A stretch of DNA of 64,000 nucleotides from Gemmatimonadota bacterium (lineage in GTDB: Bacteria; Gemmatimonadota; Gemmatimonadetes; Longimicrobiales; Gaopeijiaceae). The translations under genes were made by a program, and so were the position numbers. The stretch covers positions 25,071 to 89,070 of the forward strand of contig JAJDVT010000043.1 in the NCBI GenBank assembly GCA_022826005.1, written 5' to 3'. Below the pieces are notes generated by a model. The model saw only the letters and a program-made list of their open reading frames with translations. It made no database searches and was not told the origin of the DNA. This document shows, piece after piece, positions 26,868 to 34,869 of this stretch (position 1 is its first letter; each line of letters begins with the position of its first letter).

Positions 26868-27769
26868 GGGCCGGGGCGCGCATGCTGCGCGCGATTCCGG
26901 TCGTGGTCGGCGCGCTGGCGCTCGCCCCGCTGTCGGCTGCAGCCCAGCAGGATTTTTCGCAGGTCGAGATTCGCACCGAGCAGGTCGCCGACGGGCTCTA
27001 TGTGCTTTTCGGTGCGGGCGGTAACATCGGTCTGTCGGTGGGAGACGACGGGGCCTTCCTGGTCGACGACCAGTTCGCCCCGCTCACCGAGAAGATCCTC
27101 GCGGCGGTCGCGGAGGTCACCGACCAGCCGGTGCGCTGGGTGCTGAACACGCACTGGCACGGCGACCACACCGGCGGCAACGAGAACCTGGGCCGCGAAG
27201 GCGCCCTGATCGTTGCGCACGAGAACGTGTACCGCCGCCTCAATCCCGCCGAGTTCGCCGACCTGGTCGGGCGCTCCCAGCAGGTCGCGCCGGAGGGGCT
27301 GCCGGTGGTGACCTTCAACGACCGGGTCAGCTTCCACTGGAACGGCGAGGACATCCGCGTCAACCACATGCCCAACGCGCACACCGACGGCGACGCGCTC
27401 GTGTTCTTCACCAACGCCGACGCCGTGCACATGGGGGACACCTTCTTCAACGGGCGCTATCCCTTCATCGATGTGGACAGCGGCGGCAACGTCGATGGGG
27501 TGATCGCCATCGCCGACTACGTGCTCGGGCACACGACGACCGCGACGACCATCATCCCCGGGCACGGCGAGATCACCGACCAGACCTCGCTGCAAGCCTA
27601 CCGCGACATGCTGTCTACGGTGCGCGAGCGGGTGAGCGGCATGATCGACGACGGGATGACGGAGGACGAAGTGGTGGCCGCGGCCCCCACCTCCGATCTG
27701 GACGCCACCTGGGGCGAGAATCCCGAGGGCTTCGTGCGCGGCGTCTACGTCAGCCTCACGGGCAGCTGA
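26864..27769 (+). CDS. Secreted metallo-beta-lactamase-fold hydrolase
   Basis: A 301-residue protein with a signal peptide (cleavage near SAAAQQ, residue 28). The zinc-binding HWHGDH is at 97-102, with downstream metal ligands in HMPNAHTDGD, the MGDTFFNGRYPF aspartate and a late IIPGHGEI histidine, so the full MBL-fold site is present. This subgroup resembles periplasmic MBL-fold hydrolases of the quinoprotein-relay type; true beta-lactamase activity cannot be inferred. It follows the 56-residue membrane protein by ATGA overlap and precedes the TGA-containing peroxiredoxin-like gene. Confidence 0.9.
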   Translation: MRAGARMLRAIPVVVGALALAPLSAAAQQDFSQVEIRTEQVADGLYVLFGAGGNIGLSVGDDGAFLVDDQFAPLTEKILAAVAEVTDQPVRWVLNTHWHGDHTGGNENLGREGALIVAHENVYRRLNPAEFADLVGRSQQVAPEGLPVVTFNDRVSFHWNGEDIRVNHMPNAHTDGDALVFFTNADAVHMGDTFFNGRYPFIDVDSGGNVDGVIAIADYVLGHTTTATTIIPGHGEITDQTSLQAYRDMLSTVRERVSGMIDDGMTEDEVVAAAPTSDLDATWGENPEGFVRGVYVSLTGS

Positions 27770-27855
27770 GCCCAACTCTCACGCAACGCCAGGCCCCCGC
27801 GCGACTCCATGTAACCCGCCTGGGCCGCGTGCCGAAATCCATCCTCCGGAGAAAG

Positions 27856-28518
27856 ATGATGACGCGACGCACTGGAATCGCGATCGCAACAGCCGTGGTG
27901 CTGCTGGGCGGCTACTACCTGCTGGCCGGCCGCCAGGGCGCCGCGCCGGCCTCGCCTGAGAACGGGCCCGACGCCGCCGGCCAAACGGCCGACCTGGGCC
28001 CCGCCGACGGCCGCGACCTGCCCGGCCAGGACACCGGTCGAGTGGCGGTCGGCGATGCCGCCCCCGACTTTTCGCTCCTCGCCTACTCGGGCGACGTGAT
28101 CACCCTCTCGGACTTCCGCGGGCAAAGGAACGTCATCCTCGCCTTCTACCGCGGCCACTGGTGACCCTGGTGCGCCGGTCAGCTCGGGGAGCTGAGTGAA
28201 CTGCTGGACGCCGACCAGGAAGCGGACGCGGAGATCCTCGCCATTTCCGTGGATGAACGCCCGGAACAGCAGATGATGATCGACCGGGTGGCCGCCGAAC
28301 AGGGCCGCGCCATCGACTACCATATCCTGGCCGATCCGGACCACGCCGTGATCGACCGCTACGGCCTCTTCAACGCCGACAGCCGGCGCCCGGTGCCCCA
28401 CCCCGCCGTCTACGTCATCGACATGGAAGGCGTCGTGCGCTGGAAGTTCATCGAGGTCGACTACCGCATCCGTCCGAGCAACGAGGACGTGATGGCGGCG
28501 CTGGCGGAGATCGGCTGA
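27856..28518 (+). CDS. Peroxiredoxin-like thioredoxin-fold protein with in-frame TGA, probable selenoprotein
   Basis: Read through one TGA (28162-28164) this is a 220-residue protein; standard decoding would give a 102-residue stub and an orphan C-terminal half. An N-terminal membrane anchor (about 5-24) is followed by a linker and an AhpC/TSA-type domain (about 64-220): VGDAAPDFSLLAYSGD, then VILAFYRGHW-TGA-PWCAGQL, ILAISVDERPEQQ, YHILADPDHAVIDRYGLF and PAVYVIDMEGVVRW. Cys-containing homologues of this family read RGHWCPxC, so the TGA sits exactly where the active-site Cys belongs (residue 103), giving U-P-W-C. Both halves keep full family features and the frame is continuous. A SECIS-like hairpin follows. 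ATG 27856 lies behind CCGGAGAAAG. A nonsense mutation remains the alternative. Confidence 0.8.
28179..28195 (+). promoter_or_regulatory. Bacterial SECIS-like hairpin
   Basis: Starting 15 bases after the TGA, TCAGCTC (28179-28185) and GAGCTGA (28189-28195) form a perfect 7-bp stem around a GGG loop (28186-28188). The bacterial SECIS consensus is a hairpin within the coding region, with a small apical loop having a G in its first two positions, roughly 16-37 bases from the UGA; here the loop starts 21 bases after it. SelB would bind this loop to insert selenocysteine. The selA, selB, selC and selD genes are not in the window. Confidence 0.65.
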
Positions 28519-28521
28519 GCC

Positions 28522-30768
28522 CTAGTCCTCCCCGAGCAGCTCCCGCATCTCCTCTTCCGTGAGGCCGATGCTGTCGAAGTCGATGTCCTCCTCGGGGTCT
28601 GCGGGACCGGGAGGAGGAGGGGGCGCGGAGCCGCGGGCGGCTGCGGCGGATGTGACGCCCGGTGTCGTGACGGGGGGTGTCGTGACGGCTGGCGTGGTGC
28701 GGGATGGCGTCGCTCCGGGTGCCGGTCCGGGCACCCTGGCCCCCCGCGGGGCCTGAGCTCCCTTCGCGGCATCCTCACCCTTCCTCGACGTCCTGCGCTT
28801 CTTCAGTGGTCGCTGCGAGATCGGCCTGCCCCACCACGAACCCAGCACCTCGGCCAGTTCCGTCGTGTCCCGGCTGCGGAAGAAGTAGCTTCGTCCCTTG
28901 ACGGGGCGCAGGTGAATGCCCGGGCCGATCAGCCCGAACGCGAGCGGAGGGCTCCGGAGGATTCCGCGGCTAAGCCAGGCGCCCGAGCCGCGCTCCATGG
29001 CAATCTCCTCGATGTCCCCGGCCTTGAGGATGCGCGAGCGCCAGGCGCGCGACTTGATGCGGAGGTGGTCCTCGAAGATGAGCAGCTTGCGCGGGGATGA
29101 TGTCAGGAGCAGGGCCGCCGCCACGAGTCCGACGACCAGCATCCCGGCGATGGCGGCGTGCTGGATTACATAGTCGTCCACGGGGAGGAGCCAGCGTTCC
29201 ACTCCCCACCCGATCCCCACCGCGGCGATGCGTCCCAGAGCGAGCGTAACCGCGATCAACCCGAGCGCGTACGCGGTTCTCAGCACCACTGGCAGCCGGA
29301 AATGCGCGACATAGCGGATGTCCTTCATCCGGACGGGCCTGGTCAGCGCCCATGCGACCACCTTCAGGGTGATCCAGATGAGCACCGCCACCGCGAGCAC
29401 GGCCATTCCCTGGCTGACCGGCTGTGTTCGCGACACCGACAGGACCCGGCGTGACTCGTCGAAGGCGTGCGCCGCGAAGGACGCGACCTGGCTCTGGCTC
29501 AGGTTCTCGTAGAAGGAGAGGACGTCGGGGAAATCGGTGAAGGTGGCCGGGTCGTAGAAGACCTGGCGGGTCCAGGTGTTGAGGGATTCCGCGGTCTGGT
29601 TCGCGCCGCGAAGGCGTTCGATCACCGCCGCGCGGTCGGCTTCGAACTCGGCCGTGCCGAGCGAGCCCGAACGCAGGTACTCGATCTCTTCGTCGATGAT
29701 CGCGCTGGCGAAATCATAGTCGTCTTCGTCGATGCGGCTGCTCACCTGCAGGAAGGCTGCCGGCCCGCGCATCACCAGGTTGGCGCTCGCGCCGTAGACG
29801 GCCTTGCGCTCCCCGTAGCGCAGGCGCTGGTTGAGCCGGCGGTTCAGCAGGTCGCGGACGAACATGGCCGTCAGCAACTCGTCGGAGTTGGCGTAGAAGA
29901 GCTTGTGGCGCGACAGGTAACCGGCCGTCGACTGGAACCCCCACTGGTACGTGGACCGCCCGCGCCCCGGATCCTCGGCCGTGGTCGCCCAGCGCTCGAC
30001 CGGTCGCGCGGGGAATGATCCGAAGGTGCGCTGCGCGCGGTCGAGCGCCTCGTCCCGGTCGAGGTCGCCTACGATCGTGACGGTCATGACCGAGGGCGAG
30101 TAGTACCGGTCGTAGAAGCCGCGCAGATCCTCCGGGGTGATGCCCTGCAGGCTCCGCCACATGTCCGGGAAGGGGGCGCGCAGCCGCTCAATGCCGAACT
30201 CGCGCTCCCAGAAGTCCGGGAACGCGAGCCAGCCCGGGTTGAGCGCGGCCACGAGGTGGTCGAAGAACTCGCGCGGCCGGGCGCGGATCTCGTTCTCGAC
30301 CGGCTGCCGCCCGCGGTCCACCACGGCCGGGTCCATCTCGTGCGGGGAAAGGATGCCGGCCAGCCACTCGATGGCGAACAGCCCGTGCTCCCGGCCGATG
30401 GTCACGTAGTACCAGGTGCGGTCGCGGTAGGTGAAGCCGTTGCGCCGCCCGCCGATCCCTTCCACGGCGTCCTTGATCTCCTGCTCGGTGCGGCCGTCGT
30501 GGTCCGAGAAGAGCATGTGCTCAGTGAAATGGGCTAGCTGCTCCTTGCCCGGCGGATCCGCGTCGGACCCCACCGGCACTCCCGCGCTAACCGATACGTT
30601 CGGCGCGCCGGGAAGCTGCTTGAACCAGATCTTGACGCCGTTGGAGAGGAAGTGGGTCTCGAAGCCGGCGAAGGGGTTGGAGGTCTCCTGACCCACGCCT
30701 CGTCCCGCGCCAAGCAGCACGGCCAACGCCAGGCCGATGGCAACCGACCCGGACCGCACACCTTCCAT
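28522..30768 (-). CDS. M16 family zinc peptidase fused to membrane and PH-like domains
   Basis: A 748-residue protein. After a signal peptide, the M16 catalytic domain carries the inverted zinc motif HFTEH (80-84) and a third-ligand Glu in VENEIRARP (about 158-160), so it should be active. An M16 C-terminal domain follows (about 205-400). Unusually, three or so transmembrane helices come next (about 435-545), then a PH-like domain (LIFEDHLRIKSRAW ... SYFFRSRDTTELAEVL, about 555-640). The tail has a Lys/Arg-rich linker, Thr-Pro-Val repeats, a proline run and an acidic end. M16 peptidases degrade peptides in the periplasm. It converges on the selenoprotein gene with 3 bases between. Confidence 0.88.
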   Translation of the reverse strand: MEGVRSGSVAIGLALAVLLGAGRGVGQETSNPFAGFETHFLSNGVKIWFKQLPGAPNVSVSAGVPVGSDADPPGKEQLAHFTEHMLFSDHDGRTEQEIKDAVEGIGGRRNGFTYRDRTWYYVTIGREHGLFAIEWLAGILSPHEMDPAVVDRGRQPVENEIRARPREFFDHLVAALNPGWLAFPDFWEREFGIERLRAPFPDMWRSLQGITPEDLRGFYDRYYSPSVMTVTIVGDLDRDEALDRAQRTFGSFPARPVERWATTAEDPGRGRSTYQWGFQSTAGYLSRHKLFYANSDELLTAMFVRDLLNRRLNQRLRYGERKAVYGASANLVMRGPAAFLQVSSRIDEDDYDFASAIIDEEIEYLRSGSLGTAEFEADRAAVIERLRGANQTAESLNTWTRQVFYDPATFTDFPDVLSFYENLSQSQVASFAAHAFDESRRVLSVSRTQPVSQGMAVLAVAVLIWITLKVVAWALTRPVRMKDIRYVAHFRLPVVLRTAYALGLIAVTLALGRIAAVGIGWGVERWLLPVDDYVIQHAAIAGMLVVGLVAAALLLTSSPRKLLIFEDHLRIKSRAWRSRILKAGDIEEIAMERGSGAWLSRGILRSPPLAFGLIGPGIHLRPVKGRSYFFRSRDTTELAEVLGSWWGRPISQRPLKKRRTSRKGEDAAKGAQAPRGARVPGPAPGATPSRTTPAVTTPPVTTPGVTSAAAARGSAPPPPPGPADPEEDIDFDSIGLTEEEMRELLGED

Positions 30769-30780
30769 CCTGGCCTGGAA

Positions 30781-31659
30781 TCAGCTCGCGAGCGTGCGCT
30801 CGAGGTAGGCCTTGAGCCGGTCCCATGCATCCTGCGCGGGCGCGGTACGCAGATCGGGATCGTCGTCCACGCGCAGCCAGAATCCGTGGTTGACAGCGTC
30901 GTAGATGTGGACGTCGTTCTCGATGCCCTGCGCGCGCAACGCGTCCACGAACTGGTTCACCTGGTCGGGCGGGATCCCGCCGTCGATTTCGGCAAAGGTG
31001 CCGTACACCTCGTGGTCGATCGCCGCCAGCACCGCCGGATCGGTGACCAGCCGCCCGTAGAAGATCGCGGTGGCATCGTGATGCTCGCCCCCCAGCGCGT
31101 AGCTGAGCGCGATGCCGCCGCCGAAACACCACCCCATGGTGCCGATCGCGCCGGTCACGTCGTCGCGCGCGCGCAGGAAGTTCACCGCCTCGTTGAGGTT
31201 GGCGATGACCGAGTTCGGATCGGCGTTCGCCTCCGCCATCAGCGCCCGGTTCTCGTCCGGGTTGGATCCGGTGCGGCCCTGGAACAGGTCCGCGGCCAGC
31301 GCCACGTAGCCTTCATCGGCCATGGCATCCGCCACCTGCCGGACCCGGTCTACCAGCCCGTTCCACTCATGGATCAGCACCAGCGCCGGAAAGGGGCCCT
31401 CCCCCTCGGGCACCGCCAGGTAGCCGCGTGTGGCCTCGTTCCCGGCGACGTAGTGCACGTCCTCTCCGCGCGGTGCGGGCGCGGTGCCGAGGATCGCGGC
31501 CGGAAGCCCGCCATCATCCCTGGAGCCCATCTCGACGCGGACTTCCATGCTGCCGCCATCGGAGCCCTCGCCGCCCTCCGAGGCCGGCGCACAGGCAGAG
31601 AGCATGAAGAGGAGGCCGATGCCGAGGATGCGTGATGGATGGAGCGTGACGGCGTTCAT
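30781..31659 (-). CDS. Dienelactone hydrolase family protein (lipoprotein)
   Basis: A 292-residue protein. The ATG at 31659 follows GGGAGGGAAG. The N-terminus has a signal and lipobox-like LSAC (residues 20-23). The alpha/beta-hydrolase domain shows ALVLIHEWNGL, the nucleophile elbow GWCFGGG with the catalytic Cys typical of dienelactone hydrolases, an Asp-bearing EIDGGIPP strand, and the late His in NHGFW. The family cleaves lactones and esters. Being secreted, it may act on extracellular substrates. It lies 12 bases from the start of the M16 gene. Confidence 0.9.
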   Translation of the reverse strand: MNAVTLHPSRILGIGLLFMLSACAPASEGGEGSDGGSMEVRVEMGSRDDGGLPAAILGTAPAPRGEDVHYVAGNEATRGYLAVPEGEGPFPALVLIHEWNGLVDRVRQVADAMADEGYVALAADLFQGRTGSNPDENRALMAEANADPNSVIANLNEAVNFLRARDDVTGAIGTMGWCFGGGIALSYALGGEHHDATAIFYGRLVTDPAVLAAIDHEVYGTFAEIDGGIPPDQVNQFVDALRAQGIENDVHIYDAVNHGFWLRVDDDPDLRTAPAQDAWDRLKAYLERTLAS

Positions 31660-31736
31660 CTTCCCTCCCTGTGGATATGACTGCGGGGACGACCGGCAGG
31701 AATGGAAACTACGGCAGGGCGCAGCCGTCCGCGACG

Positions 31737-32306
31737 TTACCGGGGCGCGGAGCGCTCTCCCCGGTATTCCACGTGAAGCCGGGGCGTTCGTTCGTTCACA
31801 CGAATCCACATGCGTACTTCGTCGTACGGCGGCTCCGGGTTTCCGAACCCCATGCGCCATTCTTCCCGATGATAGTTGTAGACGAAGTACTCGCAGTCGG
31901 ACTCGTAGACGGGCCGGTGCGCGTTCCTGCGTGACGGCAGCTCGCCCTGCCGCTCGAGGCCGGGATAGGTGCGCTGGATATCGCGGGTCAGGAGGTCCCA
32001 GATGGTCTGGCAGCTCTCGAGGGGCATCACCATGACGTAGGCGCCCTCGACCAGCTTCCCGGTCTCGGGATGGAAGTAGTAGCCGGCGAGGGCCTGGCGC
32101 CCCAGAAGCCGGGCTTCCGTCGAGTAGATGCGAAGCCCTTCGCGCTCGCCCACCTGCTCGTTGCCGGCAAGCTCTGGAATGTCCTCGACCCGGCTGCCCC
32201 AGGGGTGTCCCCGGAAGCCGTCGACGATGGGTTCCTGCGCGGCGGCGGGAAGCGCAGAGGCGGCCAGAGTCGCGACGAGGACGATGCGGCGCATGTTGTA
32301 GGGCAT
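31737..32306 (-). CDS. Secreted protein of unknown function
   Basis: A protein of about 189 residues with a signal peptide (MRRIVLVATLAASALPAAAQ) and a compact mature domain beginning IVDGFRGHPWGSRVEDIPEL, a start seen in a family of small secreted proteins of no known function. Two Cys (LESCQ and ESDCE) could form a disulphide. Several starts are possible (GTG 32312, ATG 32306 or 32294) and no ribosome site decides between them. It lies between the dienelactone hydrolase and the class II aldolase genes on the same strand. Confidence 0.7.
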   Translation of the reverse strand: MPYNMRRIVLVATLAASALPAAAQEPIVDGFRGHPWGSRVEDIPELAGNEQVGEREGLRIYSTEARLLGRQALAGYYFHPETGKLVEGAYVMVMPLESCQTIWDLLTRDIQRTYPGLERQGELPSRRNAHRPVYESDCEYFVYNYHREEWRMGFGNPEPPYDEVRMWIRVNERTPRLHVEYRGERSAPR

Positions 32307-32429
32307 GTTCACAAGCTAGCGCGTTGACCGATGAGGAGCGACCGCGCGTGCCTGCGGCATCGTTGCCGACCTGACGCCGCACCAGGCAAGCCCCGAATTG
32401 CGTCGAGTCAGGACTTGCGCTCCCTCGCA

Positions 32430-33185
32430 TCAGTCGGCGTAGTCCTGACCCTCCTCATCCAGAACTTCCTTCATGCCTTCGAGATAGCCCGCTTCGCCCG
32501 AGGACTCGATGGACAGTTCGGCGTTGAGCTTCGCGGCCGCGACCGGGATCGGGCGAATCCTCCGGCCCGCCTGGAGCACCAGCAGTTCGTTCATGCAGGC
32601 GCGCTCCAGCTGATAGAGCCAGAGCATCGCCTTCTCGATGGTGTCCCCCACGACGAGCACCCCGTGATTCGCGAGAAAGAGCACCCGCTTGTCGGCGAGC
32701 ACCTCGGCCATGCGCTCGCCTTCGTCGGACTCGGTGACCAGCCCCTCGTATCCGAAATAGGCGCAGTTCCCGTAGAAGACGGCCGCGTTCTGGCTTCCGC
32801 GCTCATCCAACCTCCATCCGTCGATGGAGGCGAGGGCGGTGCTCCAGGGGGCGTGGACGTGCAGCGCGCACACGATGTCGGGGCGCGCGCGCTGGATGGG
32901 AGCGTGGATCGCCCACGCGCTCACGTTGAGCCGCCCTTCCCTGCCGAACGGCGTCCCCTCCGGGTCCACCTCGACGAGGCTGCTCGCCGTCACGCGCGAG
33001 AAGTGCGTCTGCCCGGGCGTGATGAGCAGGTGTCCGGGCCTGCCCGGAACCTTGCAGCTGAAGTGGTTCCAGGTGCCCTCGTGCATGTTCTCGTGCACCA
33101 CGATGCGATGCACCGCCGCGAAATCGACGCGGCACCGCCGCGACACGCGGGTCTCGCGCGCTACAGCGTCCGCGCCGACAATCAA
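32430..33185 (-). CDS. Class II aldolase/adducin family protein
   Basis: A 251-residue cytosolic protein covering the whole aldolase II domain: NHFSCKVPGRPGHLLITP, the zinc pair HVH in CALHVHAPWSTALA, and LFLANHGVLVVGD with the third His. These residues match the zinc site of fuculose-phosphate aldolase and ribulose-phosphate epimerase relatives; many members of this subgroup are uncharacterised, so the substrate is unknown. The annotated start is TTG at 33185, which overlaps the stop of the coiled-coil gene (TTGA); an internal ATG 33 codons later is possible but would cut conserved sequence. Confidence 0.88.
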   Translation of the reverse strand: MIVGADAVARETRVSRRCRVDFAAVHRIVVHENMHEGTWNHFSCKVPGRPGHLLITPGQTHFSRVTASSLVEVDPEGTPFGREGRLNVSAWAIHAPIQRARPDIVCALHVHAPWSTALASIDGWRLDERGSQNAAVFYGNCAYFGYEGLVTESDEGERMAEVLADKRVLFLANHGVLVVGDTIEKAMLWLYQLERACMNELLVLQAGRRIRPIPVAAAKLNAELSIESSGEAGYLEGMKEVLDEEGQDYAD

Positions 33186-33724
33186 AAGACCAGCGCCTCC
33201 AGCGCGACGAGTATTCCCAGCGCCGCGCTCACGATACCACCCAGTTTGATCGTCATGCGGTGTTCGAGAGCGCGCATGTCGGCACGGAGCGACGCCTCCA
33301 TCTTCTCCAAGTCCTCCCGCAGCGACCCCTCCCTCTTCGCCAGATCGCCCCGCAGTACGGTGATCTCGCCACGCAGTGCCGCTTCGGTCTCTTTCAGGTC
33401 GCCGCGCACCCCGGCTATCTCGGCCCGCAGCGACGCCTCGGTCTTTTCCAGATCGCCGCGAACCCCGGCTATCTCGGCCCGCAGCGATGCCTCGGTCTTT
33501 TCCAGATCGCCGCGAACCCCGGCTATCTCGCCACGCAGCGATGCGTCCATCCGCCGCATTTCACGACTGAGCGCCACTTCGGTTTCCTTCACATGTCGCT
33601 TCGTGGGCAGGCTCTCGTCCACACACTGTGCGAAGGTGTCCACGAGCACGCGAGCCTGATCCTCGCTGAAGCCCGCTTCCTGCCGCAGTCTGGTGGCTGC
33701 GCTGAGCGTGTCGAAGGCGATCAT
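33182..33724 (-). CDS. Coiled-coil protein with C-terminal membrane helix (DUF1640-like)
   Basis: A 180-residue protein. An N-terminal helix region (MIAFDTLSAATRLRQEAGFSE, resembling the CCDC90/DUF1640 start) is followed by a long coiled coil of near-identical 18-residue units (EIAGVRGDLEKTEASLRA and variants, about residues 60-145) and one C-terminal transmembrane helix (MTIKLGGIVSAALGILVALEALVF). The family is known from mitochondrial-calcium-uniporter-regulator-like proteins and bacterial relatives of unknown role. Its stop overlaps the aldolase start. The repeat makes its length prone to change. Confidence 0.8.
   Translation of the reverse strand: MIAFDTLSAATRLRQEAGFSEDQARVLVDTFAQCVDESLPTKRHVKETEVALSREMRRMDASLRGEIAGVRGDLEKTEASLRAEIAGVRGDLEKTEASLRAEIAGVRGDLKETEAALRGEITVLRGDLAKREGSLREDLEKMEASLRADMRALEHRMTIKLGGIVSAALGILVALEALVF
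33386..33547. repeat. Three 54-base tandem repeats inside the coiled-coil gene
   Basis: Units start at 33386, 33440 and 33494, each 54 bases and nearly identical, encoding an 18-residue coiled-coil heptad-type unit on the minus strand. A more degenerate unit precedes them. Such a repeat could expand or contract by slippage without breaking the frame. Confidence 0.85.
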
Positions 33725-33956
33725 GATCTCCCTAATGTTGCCGCTTGTTGCCGTTATTGCCAGAACGCGGCCCCCGAGGCGGAGCCAAGGAGCAGTGGCG
33801 ATACCAATCTCGCGGTCGTTTCCCGGCGCGCGAATGGCGACCGGGGACGGAAGGGAGCCCGATTCGCGGGGTGCGCGCTCTTGCCGGTGCGCCCGCGCGC
33901 GCGCACGATCAGAAAAGGATCTGCGGAACCGCCCCACAGCCGCTTGGAGGTGTCCC

Positions 33957-34817
33957 ATGAGAACATCATCGACGTCAATGTTCGCACTCGCCCTCACCGT
34001 CATCCTCTCAGCAGGCGCCGGACAGGCCGCCGCCCAGGGAGAGAACATGCTCGACATGATGGAGTTCGAGCGTCCCATCGCGGCTCTGGACAACGTCTGG
34101 CTCGAGGAGCTGACCATGCTCGAGGTCCGGGACGCGCTGCGCGAGGGCACCAACACCGCCCTCATCCTCACCGGAGGGATCGAGGAGAACGGGCCCTACC
34201 TGACGACCGGCAAGCACAACCACGTGCTGCGGGTAATGGGGGATGCGATCGCGCGCCGGCTGGGAAACACCCTGGTCGCGCCCATCGTCACCATCGAGCC
34301 CGGCAACCCGGAGACCGCGAGCTCGCCCGGCGGCATCCGCTTCTCGCAGGAGACCTACCAGGCGGTGCTGCGCGACATGGCGGTCAGCCTCAAGGCCCAG
34401 GGGTTCACGCGCATCTTCATGCTGGGCGACAGCGGCGGGAATCAGCGCGGCATGGCCGCCGTGGCCACGGAGCTCTCGGAGAGATGGTCGGACGAGGACG
34501 TCGTGATCGCCCACATCCGCGAGTACTACAACTACGGGGATGTGCTGACATATCAGCGCGAGGTGCTTGGAATCGACGAGGATCCCCGGCTGGAAGGTCT
34601 CCACGACGACTACTACATCACGTCGATCATCATGAACGACGACCCACAGCATGTGCGCCTCCAGCAGCGCATCGCAGCCGACAAGGCGTCGATCAACGGG
34701 ATCAGCATCCTGCCAGCCGAGCGGACGATCGAGCACGGAAAGCGGCTGATCGAGTTCCGCACCGATGCGACCGTGGAGGCGATCCACAGGGTGCTGATGG
34801 CGGCTCGTGGAGGTTGA
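33957..34817 (+). CDS. Creatininase-family secreted protein with altered metal site
   Basis: A 286-residue protein starting at ATG 33957 behind TTGGAGGTGTCCC, with a signal peptide (cleavage near AAAQ, about residue 23). The core matches the creatininase/creatinine amidohydrolase fold: TALILTGGIEENGPYLTTGKHNHV, IEPGNPETASSPGGIRFS, FMLGDSGGNQRGM. In characterised members the corresponding segments carry the metal ligands (ExH, later D, and NxHxxN); here the first has E-E-N and the second GDSGGN without the His. The subgroup may bind metal differently or have lost catalysis. Confidence 0.85.
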   Translation: MRTSSTSMFALALTVILSAGAGQAAAQGENMLDMMEFERPIAALDNVWLEELTMLEVRDALREGTNTALILTGGIEENGPYLTTGKHNHVLRVMGDAIARRLGNTLVAPIVTIEPGNPETASSPGGIRFSQETYQAVLRDMAVSLKAQGFTRIFMLGDSGGNQRGMAAVATELSERWSDEDVVIAHIREYYNYGDVLTYQREVLGIDEDPRLEGLHDDYYITSIIMNDDPQHVRLQQRIAADKASINGISILPAERTIEHGKRLIEFRTDATVEAIHRVLMAARGG

Positions 34818-34869
34818 GGCAGGACCCTTTTCGAGATTCCCGGTGCTGCCAATCCAATGGAGCCATACC

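Noticed and set aside
28249..28518. Treating the C-terminal half of the peroxiredoxin-like gene as a separate short gene
   Set aside because: It lacks the start of the thioredoxin fold, has no ribosome site, and is in frame with the upstream half across the TGA; together they make one complete domain.
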